From Actinomadura xylanilytica (lineage in GTDB: Bacteria; Actinomycetota; Actinomycetes; Streptosporangiales; Streptosporangiaceae), in assembly GCF_030283145.1 (NCBI RefSeq), contig NZ_JASNWE010000002.1:1178001-1242000 (forward strand): 64,000 nucleotides of DNA. The letters are read 5' to 3'. The number at the start of each line of letters is the position of its first letter. The stretch's first letter is position 1. A program made the translations under genes and the position numbers. Shown here piece by piece: positions 1 to 8,275 of the stretch. The notes below the pieces were generated by a model, which saw nothing but the letters and a program-made list of their open reading frames with translations, did not search any database and was not told the origin of the DNA.

Positions 1-151
1 GCCGCGCCCCGCCGCGCGACGGGGGCCGCCGCGTTCCGGCCGGGCGCGTTCCCTCAGGTCCGGTGGGCACCGCTGCGCGGGACGGTCCGGATGACTTACG
101 CTCGGCCGGGTCCGTCCGCGCCCCGCACCCCCCGAACGAACCGGAGAGCCG
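1..151. other. Left edge, no gene recognised
   Basis: Very GC-rich sequence before the first gene. A GGAGAG stretch at about 142-147 is a plausible ribosome binding site for the lipoprotein starting at 152. No start or end of another gene can be supported here. Confidence 0.4.
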
Positions 152-1624
152 ATGCCGGCCCGCAGACTGCACGCCCCCCTCGCCACCTCCCTCGCCGGGC
201 TGCTGCTCGCCGCCGGCTGCTCCGACTCCGGCGGGCCGGAGAAGAGCGACCCGCCCAAGGTCACGGCCGGGGCGGCCTCGTCCGCGCGCGCGCAGACCGG
301 GGGGCAGCCGGTCAAGGAGGGCTGGTTCGGCGCTGCCGACGGCCTGCACGCCCGCGTCGAGGTCAAGGGCGTCGAGCGGCAGGGCGCCAAGTCGGTGCTC
401 CGCTACACCGTCACCTCCCTGGACGCCGCCGCCAAGTCGGTGCCGTTCGCCGTCCGGCTGCTCGACCCGGTCGGCCGCAAGCTCTACAAGCCGCTGGTCC
501 CGGGCGCGGCGAGCGAGCAGTTCCCGCCGAACGCGCCGCGCGAGATGACCGCCGAGTACCCGCCGATCCCGGCCGCCGTCGAGAAGATCACCGTGATCAC
601 GCCGGGCACCGCCGGGGAGTTCACCGGCGTCCCGGTCACCGGCACCGGCGACGCCCCGGCCCCCACCAGCGGCGAGGCCGCTCCCACGGACAACCCGGCC
701 GAGCTGTACGACATCACCGAGGGCGAGATCAAGGACGTCACCTCCAGCGGGTCCGACGTCACGATAAACCTCCGCACCGACGTGCTGTTCGCGTTCGACT
801 CCGCCAAGCCGTCCGGCCGCGCCGCGTCGGTGCTCGACCAGGCGGCCAAGGAGATCAAGGAGAAGGCCGACCCGGGCAAGCGGCCGCTCACCTTCAACGG
901 GCACACCGACAGCAAGGGCGGCGACGGCTACAACCTCAAGCTGTCGCGCGAGCGCGCCGAAGCGGTGATGAAGGAGCTGAAGAACCGGCTCGGCGGCTCG
1001 TTCAAGTACTCCGCGCACGGCAAGGGCGAGGCCGAGCCGATCGCCAAGGAGGGCGGCGCCGACGACGCCAAGGCCCGCGCCCGCAACCGCCGCGTCGAGA
1101 TCTCCTACTCGGTGCGGCAGCAGGCCGATGGCGCCACCAACGCCTCCACCGCCGCCGCCGACGGCCGCGGCGGCACCGTCCGCCCCGCGGGCTTCCGCGC
1201 CCAGGACGGCGCGACCGTGGCCAGCCGCTTCGGCCGGTTCGGCGGCGCCAAGCGGCGGCTGGACGTCAAGCCGTTCTACCGCGACGGCGCCTACATCGTC
1301 GCGGTGTTCGACCTGGTCGACGAGGGTCCGGGCAGCACCCCGCCGGACGCCGCCTACCCGCACAAGGACTACCCGGGCGGCGCGTTCACCTCGTTCTCCG
1401 TGCTGGCCCCCGGCGGCACCGACGTCTACCGCGCCGTCCGCGTCGGCCCCGCGCCCGCCGGCGGGTCCGCCGCCTACGTCGACCCGGGCCGCGCCACGTT
1501 CCGCACCGCGATCGACCAGCCGGTGCGCGGCTTCGCCTACATTCCGGCCCCGCCAGGCCCGATCTCCTCGGTGGTCTTCGACGGCGGCCCCTTCGGCAAG
1601 GTGAACAACGTGCCCGTCTCCTGA
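152..1624 (+). CDS. OmpA-family lipoprotein
   Basis: A 490-residue exported lipoprotein. The N-terminus is a short basic region followed by a hydrophobic stretch ending in LLLAAGC, a lipobox with Cys at about residue 24, so it should be anchored on the outer face of the membrane. An OmpA/MotB-like peptidoglycan-binding domain covers roughly residues 205-325: it begins with DVLFAFDSA, has NGHTDSKGG near 249 and ends with the RARNRRVEI signature near 310. The C-terminal 160 residues form a second, unrecognised domain. The OmpA fold is known to bind diaminopimelate peptidoglycan, so a role in cell-wall attachment is inferred. The ATG at 152 is preceded by GGAGAG. The N-terminal 24-200 region is not assigned. 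Confidence 0.88.
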   Translation: MPARRLHAPLATSLAGLLLAAGCSDSGGPEKSDPPKVTAGAASSARAQTGGQPVKEGWFGAADGLHARVEVKGVERQGAKSVLRYTVTSLDAAAKSVPFAVRLLDPVGRKLYKPLVPGAASEQFPPNAPREMTAEYPPIPAAVEKITVITPGTAGEFTGVPVTGTGDAPAPTSGEAAPTDNPAELYDITEGEIKDVTSSGSDVTINLRTDVLFAFDSAKPSGRAASVLDQAAKEIKEKADPGKRPLTFNGHTDSKGGDGYNLKLSRERAEAVMKELKNRLGGSFKYSAHGKGEAEPIAKEGGADDAKARARNRRVEISYSVRQQADGATNASTAAADGRGGTVRPAGFRAQDGATVASRFGRFGGAKRRLDVKPFYRDGAYIVAVFDLVDEGPGSTPPDAAYPHKDYPGGAFTSFSVLAPGGTDVYRAVRVGPAPAGGSAAYVDPGRATFRTAIDQPVRGFAYIPAPPGPISSVVFDGGPFGKVNNVPVS

Positions 1625-1708
1625 CCACGTCCAGCCGCGCACGTGTGACCGGACAGCCCAGCGGATAGTTAAAGAGCACGGCTGTAGAACGTCTGGCGGA
1701 GGTCACGC

Positions 1709-1945
1709 ATGGGTGTCGGCGTCAGCATTTTCACGATCACCCTCGGGTTGATCCTCAAGTTCGCCATCCGGGCGGACGCGATGAACGACCCGGTGGACAT
1801 CCACGTGATCGGAGTCATTCTGATCATCGTCGGCGGCGTCTCGTTCGCCCTCCAGCTCGTGCTGATGACCCGGACGCAGCAGCGCCGCTCCAGGCCGGAC
1901 GACCGCGACCACCTCTACGACGGCGACAACCCGCCGCCCCGCTGA
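1709..1945 (+). CDS. DUF6458-like small membrane protein
   Basis: A 78-residue protein starting MGVGVSIFTITLGLILKFAI, with two hydrophobic helices (about residues 3-20 and 31-53) and a charged proline-rich tail. The length, the opening MGxGxSIF and the central DVHxxGVILIxVG pattern match the DUF6458 family of actinobacterial two-helix membrane proteins, whose function is unknown. A GGAGG ribosome binding site lies about 8 bases upstream. It converges on the bkd operon, and a strong hairpin separates the two. Confidence 0.75.
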   Translation: MGVGVSIFTITLGLILKFAIRADAMNDPVDIHVIGVILIIVGGVSFALQLVLMTRTQQRRSRPDDRDHLYDGDNPPPR

Positions 1946-1952
1946 CCCGGAC

Positions 1953-1994
1953 GGCCCGGACCGCGCACGCAAAGCCGTGTGCGCGGTCCGGGCC
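1953..1994. terminator. Bidirectional hairpin terminator
   Basis: A perfect 16-bp stem, GGCCCGGACCGCGCAC at 1953-1968 with its complement at 1979-1994, closes a 10-base loop. It lies between the convergent DUF6458 and bkdC genes. There is no T tract, as is common for terminators in high-GC actinomycetes. Confidence 0.8.
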
Positions 1995-2011
1995 GGGCCG
2001 GGCGGACGAGG

Positions 2012-3400
<1,389 letters not shown>

Positions 3401-3405
3401 CGGCG

Positions 3406-4386
3406 TCACCATCCGAAGGTCTGGTCGACGGCGTCGAGGATCCGGTCGAGATCGGGCAGGTAGTGCTCCTCGACGCGCGAGGGCGGGTACGGGGTGGAGA
3501 AGCCGCCGACCCGCAGGACGGGGGCCTCCAGCCGGTAGAAGCACTTCTCGGTGATCCGCGCGGCCAGCTCGGCGCCGTAGCCGCTGAACACGGGGGCCTC
3601 GTGCACCACCACGCAGCGTCCGGTCCGGTTGACCGACGCGACCACCGTGCCGATGTCGAGCGGGTTCAGCGACCGCAGGTCGATGACCTCCAGCGAGCGG
3701 CCCTCCTCGGACGCCGCCGCGGCGGCCTCGATGCAGGTCTTCACCGACGGCCCGTACGCGAGCACGGTCACGTGCTCGCCGGGGGTCACCACCCGGGCGC
3801 TGTGCAGCGGCGTCCAGCCGCCCTCCTCGACCTCGATCGCGGCCTTCTCCCAGTAGCGCCGCTTCGGCTCGAAGAAGATCACCGGATCGTCCGAGCGGAT
3901 CGACTGCTGGATCATCGAGTACGCGTCCGCCGGGTTGGAGCAGGCCACCACCCGCAGCCCCGCCGTGTGCGTGAAGTACGCCTCGGGCGACTCGCTGTGG
4001 TGCTCCACCGCGCCGATGCCGCCGCCGCACGGGATCCGGATCACCACCGGGAGCGTCACCTTGCCGAGCGACCGCATCCGCATCTTGGCGAGCTGGGTGA
4101 TGATCTGGTCGACCGCCGGGAACACGAACCCGTCGAACTGGATCTCGCACACCGGCCGGTACCCGCGCAGCGCGAGCCCGATCGCCGTCCCGATGATGCC
4201 GGACTCGGCGAGCGGCGTGTCGATGACGCGCTCCTCGCCGAAGTCCTTCTGGAGCCCGTCGGTCACTCGGAACACGCCGCCGAGCCGGCCCACGTCCTCG
4301 CCCATGATCAGGACCTTGGGATCGTCCTCCAAGGCCTTGCGCATGCCCATGTTCAGGCTCTTGTTCAGCGTCTGCTTCTCGCTCAC
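3406..4386 (-). CDS. bkdB: 2-oxoacid dehydrogenase E1 beta subunit
   Basis: A 326-residue beta subunit of the thiamine-dependent E1 decarboxylase. It has the Transket_pyr domain first (MGEDVGRLGGVFRVTDGL near residue 28, CEIQFDGFVFPAVDQI near 90) and the transketolase C domain after about residue 200 (VVHEAPVFSGYGAEL). It pairs with the alpha subunit just upstream to oxidatively decarboxylate 2-oxoacids for E2. The start is GTG at 4386, and its GTGA overlaps the TGA of the alpha gene, indicating translational coupling. A GAGGGGAG stretch upstream inside the alpha gene can serve as ribosome binding site. Whether the preferred substrate is branched-chain or pyruvate cannot be settled from sequence alone; branched-chain is favoured by the separate alpha and beta subunits and actinomycete precedent. 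Confidence 0.93.
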   Translation of the reverse strand: MSEKQTLNKSLNMGMRKALEDDPKVLIMGEDVGRLGGVFRVTDGLQKDFGEERVIDTPLAESGIIGTAIGLALRGYRPVCEIQFDGFVFPAVDQIITQLAKMRMRSLGKVTLPVVIRIPCGGGIGAVEHHSESPEAYFTHTAGLRVVACSNPADAYSMIQQSIRSDDPVIFFEPKRRYWEKAAIEVEEGGWTPLHSARVVTPGEHVTVLAYGPSVKTCIEAAAAASEEGRSLEVIDLRSLNPLDIGTVVASVNRTGRCVVVHEAPVFSGYGAELAARITEKCFYRLEAPVLRVGGFSTPYPPSRVEEHYLPDLDRILDAVDQTFGW

Positions 4387-5516
4387 GGCCGCGCGCTCCC
4401 CTCAAAGGACTCCAGGTAGGCGGCGAACCGCTCCTGCTCCTCGGTCATCAGCGGATGGTCCTCGGCGTACACGTTCTCGAAGATCGACAGAGGCGTCGGG
4501 TCGGGCAGCGCCAGGCACGCCTTGCGCAGGTCGGTCGCGATCCGCTTCGCCTCGGCCTCGACGTCCTCGAAGAACGCCACGTCCGCCAGGTCGCCGCGCA
4601 CCAGGTACGCCTTGACCCGCTCGATCGGGTCCTTGAGCTTCCACGCCTCTTCATCGGACTTGAGCCGGTAGCGCATGGGGTCGTCGTTCGTCGTGTGCGC
4701 GCCCATCCGGTACGTGAACGCCTCGATCAGCGTCGGGCCCTGCCCGGTGCGCGCGTTCTCCAGAGCCTTGCGGGTCACCGCCAGGCAGGCGAGGACGTCG
4801 TTCCCGTCCACCCGCAGCCCGGGGAACCCGAATCCCTGCGCCCGCTTGAACAGCGGGATCCGCGACTGCTTCTCCAGCGGCTCGGAGATCGCCCACTGGT
4901 TGTTCTGGCAGAAGAACACCACGGGCGCGTTGAACACCGAGGCGAACACGAACGCCTCGTTCACGTCCCCCTGGGACGTGGCGCCGTCGCCGAAGTAGGC
5001 GATCGTGGCGCCGGCCGAGTCGGTCCCCAGCACCCCGTCCCGCTGGATGCCCATCGCGTAGCCGGCCGCGTGCAGCGTCTGGCTGCCGATCACGATCGTG
5101 TACAGGTGGAACCCGTGCTCGGCGGGGTCCCACCCGCCGTGGTGCACCCCCCTGAACAGCCCCAGCAGCTTCACCGGCTCGACGTTCCGGCACCAGGCCA
5201 CGGCGTGCTCGCGGTACGTCGGGAACACCATGTCGTGCTCGGCCAGCGCCCGTCCGGACCCGATCTGCGCGGCCTCCTGCCCCAGCAGCGAGGCCCAGAG
5301 GCCGAGCTCGCCCTGCCGGGTCAGCGCCACCGCCTCCCGGTCGATCCGCCGGACGATCACCAGGTCGCGGTAGAGCCCGCGGATCTCCTCGGTGGTCAGG
5401 TCGAGCGGGTAGTCGGGATGCTCGACGCGCTCCCCCTCGGGGGTGAGCAGCTGCACGAGCTCGGGCTCGGCGTGCACCGGGGTGTCTGGCGCGCCGCGCA
5501 CGGAGTCGATCGTCAT
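4383..5516 (-). CDS. bkdA: 2-oxoacid dehydrogenase E1 alpha subunit
   Basis: First gene of the bkd operon, 377 residues. It is the TPP-binding alpha subunit: the GDGATSQGDVNEAF motif (about residues 170-183) followed by FFCQNNQWAIS is the thiamine diphosphate and magnesium site, and the conserved YRMGAHTTNDDP segment contains the regulatory and substrate-contact region of the family. The start MTIDS at 5516 is chosen because GAGGAGTG lies just upstream in the message; the open frame continues a further 49 codons upstream but with no family similarity. In actinomycetes this complex supplies branched acyl-CoA primers for fatty acids and feeds valine, leucine and isoleucine breakdown. No Lrp-type regulator is adjacent. 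Confidence 0.93.
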   Translation of the reverse strand: MTIDSVRGAPDTPVHAEPELVQLLTPEGERVEHPDYPLDLTTEEIRGLYRDLVIVRRIDREAVALTRQGELGLWASLLGQEAAQIGSGRALAEHDMVFPTYREHAVAWCRNVEPVKLLGLFRGVHHGGWDPAEHGFHLYTIVIGSQTLHAAGYAMGIQRDGVLGTDSAGATIAYFGDGATSQGDVNEAFVFASVFNAPVVFFCQNNQWAISEPLEKQSRIPLFKRAQGFGFPGLRVDGNDVLACLAVTRKALENARTGQGPTLIEAFTYRMGAHTTNDDPMRYRLKSDEEAWKLKDPIERVKAYLVRGDLADVAFFEDVEAEAKRIATDLRKACLALPDPTPLSIFENVYAEDHPLMTEEQERFAAYLESFEGSARP

Positions 5517-5751
5517 CGATGACACTCCTCGTTCGGGGCCGGAACGCGGGATCGCCGCACGCCGGCCGACAACAGTGGCACCGCCCCAGGTAAGGGACGG
5601 ATAGCCGCTAAAGCCATCGTGGCAGACATCACACCCAACGGCGCAAGACCCCGCCACCGACATCCCTACCCCGACCCACCCCCGCCACCCCGCGCCAACG
5701 GCCTCCAGACCACCCCAAGGTGACGCACATCACCGTCCACGGCGCCAGACC

Positions 5752-6108
5752 TCAGCCCGCGTCCAGCTCCTCGTTGCACCACACGACGACCTCGGAGACC
5801 TCGACAACCTCAGCGAGCGGATATCGGACCGTCCCGGTGAGCGGAGTGGTCAGCGAGAAGCCACCCTGCCGGGCGAACACGGTGATCTCTGGCCGTACCG
5901 ACAGAACGGCCATGCCCAAGCCTTCACACCGGTGCACCGGCCTCAGCCCCCGAGCCATGAGTGCCGCCTCCAGCATCTGCCCGGCCGTCCGGCAATCCGG
6001 CGCGGAACGGACGACGGGATGGGGTTCGGGGATCGGCAGGGCGAAGTAGGCGACTTGCCGGAGACCGCAGCGGCGCTGAGCCGTGACCGCGTCCGGTGAA
6101 CGCCCCAA
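5752..6108 (-). CDS. Hypothetical protein, probably lacking its N-terminus
   Basis: An open frame of about 118 residues, ending ...VVVWCNEELDAG. Its middle (ALPIPEPHPVVRSAPDCRTAG) reads like a compact globular protein and codon use looks coding. No family is recognised. No convincing start exists: the frame stays open into the divergent XRE gene, and the only candidates are a TTG at 6108 or an ATG at 6150 inside that gene. The divergent neighbour also lacks its expected N-terminus at the same place, which suggests a deletion that removed the starts of both genes. This may therefore be a pseudogene. Confidence 0.4.
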   Translation of the reverse strand: MGRSPDAVTAQRRCGLRQVAYFALPIPEPHPVVRSAPDCRTAGQMLEAALMARGLRPVHRCEGLGMAVLSVRPEITVFARQGGFSLTTPLTGTVRYPLAEVVEVSEVVVWCNEELDAG

Positions 6109-6863
6109 GATGGTCCATCGCCAAGCTGTCGCGTATCGAGACCGCCTCACAGCGTGTTCAGGTCACCGACCTGGGTCAGCTCGCAGACCTCTATCGAGTC
6201 ACCGGTGAGCGACGTGATCAACTGCTCGCACTCGCCCGGACCGCGAGACAATGCGGTTGGTGGGATGCCTACGCCGACACGATCCAGACCGATTACGCGG
6301 CCTACATCGAGCTTGAGGTCGAAGCGAAGTCGCTGCGCTGCTTTGACGGGCTCGTCATCAATGGCCTGCTTCAGACCGAGCGGTACGCACAAGAGATCAT
6401 CCGTGTCGGCCTGATGCAGTTTGCTCCGCCGTCCGAGATCGACCGCCGGGTGGATGTCAGGAGAACCCGCCAGGCCGTCCTGACCGAACGGGAGCCCGAG
6501 CCGCTCCGGCTCTGGTCGATCATCGACGAGGCGGCGCTTCGCCGCATGACCGGTGGGCCGGAGGTGATGAGCCGGCAGTTCGAGAGGTTGCTGGAGTTCG
6601 CCGGTCTCCCCAACGTGATGTTGCAGGTCCTCCCCTTCCAAGCAGGGGCGCATCCCGCCGTGACCGGCACCTTCGCCCTCATGGACTTCCCCGGGAAGCA
6701 CATGGCGGACGTCGTCTACCTGGACGGGCTGACCGGTGCCCTGTACGTGGAGGACGATGTCCAGGTCCACACTTACGGCCTTGCGTTCAATCAGCTCGCT
6801 ATGAACGCCCTGGGTGTCGACGACAGCCTTGCCCTGATCGCGGAGCTCGCCAAACGCGTGTGA
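6096..6863 (+). CDS. XRE-type regulator (DUF5753) with truncated helix-turn-helix
   Basis: A 255-residue member of the actinobacterial XRE/DUF5753 regulators that accompany DUF397 proteins. The first readable residues (RWSIAKLSRIETASQR) correspond to the recognition helix and the end of the helix-turn-helix. Comparison with the full-length relative at 61783-62613 shows that about 30 residues, including the first helices, are missing. The rest matches well: GLLQTERYA, RRxxVRRTRQAVL, IIDEAALRRMTGG, VMLQVLPFQAGAHPAV. The only start is a GTG at 6096, with an in-frame stop just upstream at 6084. DNA binding is therefore doubtful. The stop codon is followed by the DUF397 partner. Confidence 0.7.
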   Translation: MNAPRWSIAKLSRIETASQRVQVTDLGQLADLYRVTGERRDQLLALARTARQCGWWDAYADTIQTDYAAYIELEVEAKSLRCFDGLVINGLLQTERYAQEIIRVGLMQFAPPSEIDRRVDVRRTRQAVLTEREPEPLRLWSIIDEAALRRMTGGPEVMSRQFERLLEFAGLPNVMLQVLPFQAGAHPAVTGTFALMDFPGKHMADVVYLDGLTGALYVEDDVQVHTYGLAFNQLAMNALGVDDSLALIAELAKRV

Positions 6864-6883
6864 AGCAGGCAGAATTGGGGCAA

Positions 6884-7081
6884 ATGAGCATTGAATCACT
6901 CGTCTGGCGTACCGGCTCCCGATCGGCCCAAGGGGCCAACTGCGTCGAGGTTGCCGGGGCCAGGGCATTCCGCTTCCTGCGCGATTCGAAGGATCCAGAC
7001 GGTGCTGTGGTGATCTTGGGCTTGGACGGGTGGACCTCGCTGGTCGAGGAGATCAGGTCCGGGGCGCACGACCTCGCCTGA
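6884..7081 (+). CDS. DUF397 protein
   Basis: A 65-residue DUF397 protein: MSIESLVWRTGSRSAQGANC, then CVEVA, RDSKDPDGAVVIL and a C-terminal W..LVEEIRSG. DUF397 proteins are small partners of XRE regulators in actinomycetes and are implicated in developmental control. The ATG at 6884 follows TTGGGG; a GTG at 6860 that overlaps the stop of the regulator gene (GTGTGA) would add eight residues. The upstream regulator appears truncated, so the pair may be non-functional. Confidence 0.85.
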   Translation: MSIESLVWRTGSRSAQGANCVEVAGARAFRFLRDSKDPDGAVVILGLDGWTSLVEEIRSGAHDLA

Positions 7082-7138
7082 GGCGACCGCGGCCGGATGT
7101 GCATTCCCCCGACTGCCCCTTCCTGGCATCATCGACCC

Positions 7139-8251
7139 GTGCGTTACAACCGGGTCATCGCTGGTGTGGTCGTGCTCGCGGCATTGGGCGGGTGCACCGA
7201 GAAGCCCAAGTCCGCATTCGACCCCACCCCGAAGCCGGTCCGCCCCGGCCAGGCGGTCATCATCGCGGGTGACACGAATCTCAATCGAGATCCGCGTGAC
7301 GGTGAATATGGCCTGCGCAGCAGCGCTTATGGTGGTGGCGGGATCGCGATGTCAGCCGGTGGCGACATTTACTACCGCGTCTATTATGACAGCGAAGGAC
7401 GCGTTGCACGCTTGGGAAGAGATGGCAAGGTGTCGCTTTATGGAGTGGACATCGTGCCTGATCAGATGGTCATCTATGGTGATGATCTCTGGCTGATTGC
7501 AGCGGGTTTCGGGATCAAGGTTCTTCGAGTTTCCGTAGCCGGCTGGCGGCAGGCGGAAGTTATTAAATGGATGGACTTGAAGGATTCGAAGAACATTGAA
7601 GTGAGAGATTCGGCGGGAGGGTCGCTGTCAGCTTCAGTGAAGCTTCAGCTCTATCCGAATTGGAAGGGGGCGAAGCTTGTTGTTCGTGCTGATGGTGTCC
7701 CGATCGTTATCTCTAAGACGGGAATGCTGTTTGAGGTTCGCGGGCCGGGGAGGCTTGATGAATGGCGCCCTCTCGGTTATGGCGATGCCCTTGACAAGGT
7801 GGTCGAAGAAGGAGAATTTCAGCCCTCGGACGCGGTGCTCGACGACCAGGGTGGATTGGTTCTGCTAGGGCATCGCGGAATTATTCGACTACCGCGCACT
7901 GGTCCGGCGACTTCGGTTCGATTTCCGAAGTCAGTATCCCGCCTGCCTTCGTGGTCCACTGTTGTTCCCGCAGGTCAGGGGGCTGTGGTGCTGCTAGGGG
8001 GAATGAAAGCGAGCACAATCACGCCCCGGCCGACCCTGGTGCGACGAGATGGAAGGATGGAGCGGTTGTCGTGGGGTGGATTTGTCAGGTGTGACAAATT
8101 CGATGGGTCCCTTGGTTCCGTCGCATCCGCCATGTCGAGTGGTAGTGTCCGTGCGGCTGATGGCAGTATCTTGCTGAATGATAAGGGTTGCGGTCGGGTC
8201 TACTCGTTCAAGCTTCCCGATCGGCTGGCCGGTTCTGCCTTTGAAAAGTGA
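7139..8251 (+). CDS. Hypothetical lipoprotein, less GC-rich than neighbours
   Basis: A 370-residue predicted lipoprotein. From the GTG at 7139 it reads MRYNRVIAGVVVLAALGGC, a short signal peptide with LGGC lipobox. The mature part has repeated short motifs such as GDIYYRVYYDSEGRVARLGRDG, DDQGGLVLLGHRGIIRLPR and RAADGSILLND, which resemble beta-propeller blades of the NHL/PQQ type; this is inferred from pattern only. Codons ending in A or T (tattatgac, gaatatggc, cttcgagtt) are far more frequent than in flanking genes, which suggests recent acquisition. It lies in an accessory block and converges on the WXG-like gene. Confidence 0.7.
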   Translation: MRYNRVIAGVVVLAALGGCTEKPKSAFDPTPKPVRPGQAVIIAGDTNLNRDPRDGEYGLRSSAYGGGGIAMSAGGDIYYRVYYDSEGRVARLGRDGKVSLYGVDIVPDQMVIYGDDLWLIAAGFGIKVLRVSVAGWRQAEVIKWMDLKDSKNIEVRDSAGGSLSASVKLQLYPNWKGAKLVVRADGVPIVISKTGMLFEVRGPGRLDEWRPLGYGDALDKVVEEGEFQPSDAVLDDQGGLVLLGHRGIIRLPRTGPATSVRFPKSVSRLPSWSTVVPAGQGAVVLLGGMKASTITPRPTLVRRDGRMERLSWGGFVRCDKFDGSLGSVASAMSSGSVRAADGSILLNDKGCGRVYSFKLPDRLAGSAFEK

Positions 8252-8275
8252 GTGCAGTACGCCCTGGATCGAGGC

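Noticed and set aside
91..1668. Long plus-strand frame overlapping the OmpA lipoprotein
   Set aside because: It is rich in Arg, Ala and Gly with no motifs and lies out of frame with a clear lipoprotein gene; typical GC-driven shadow.
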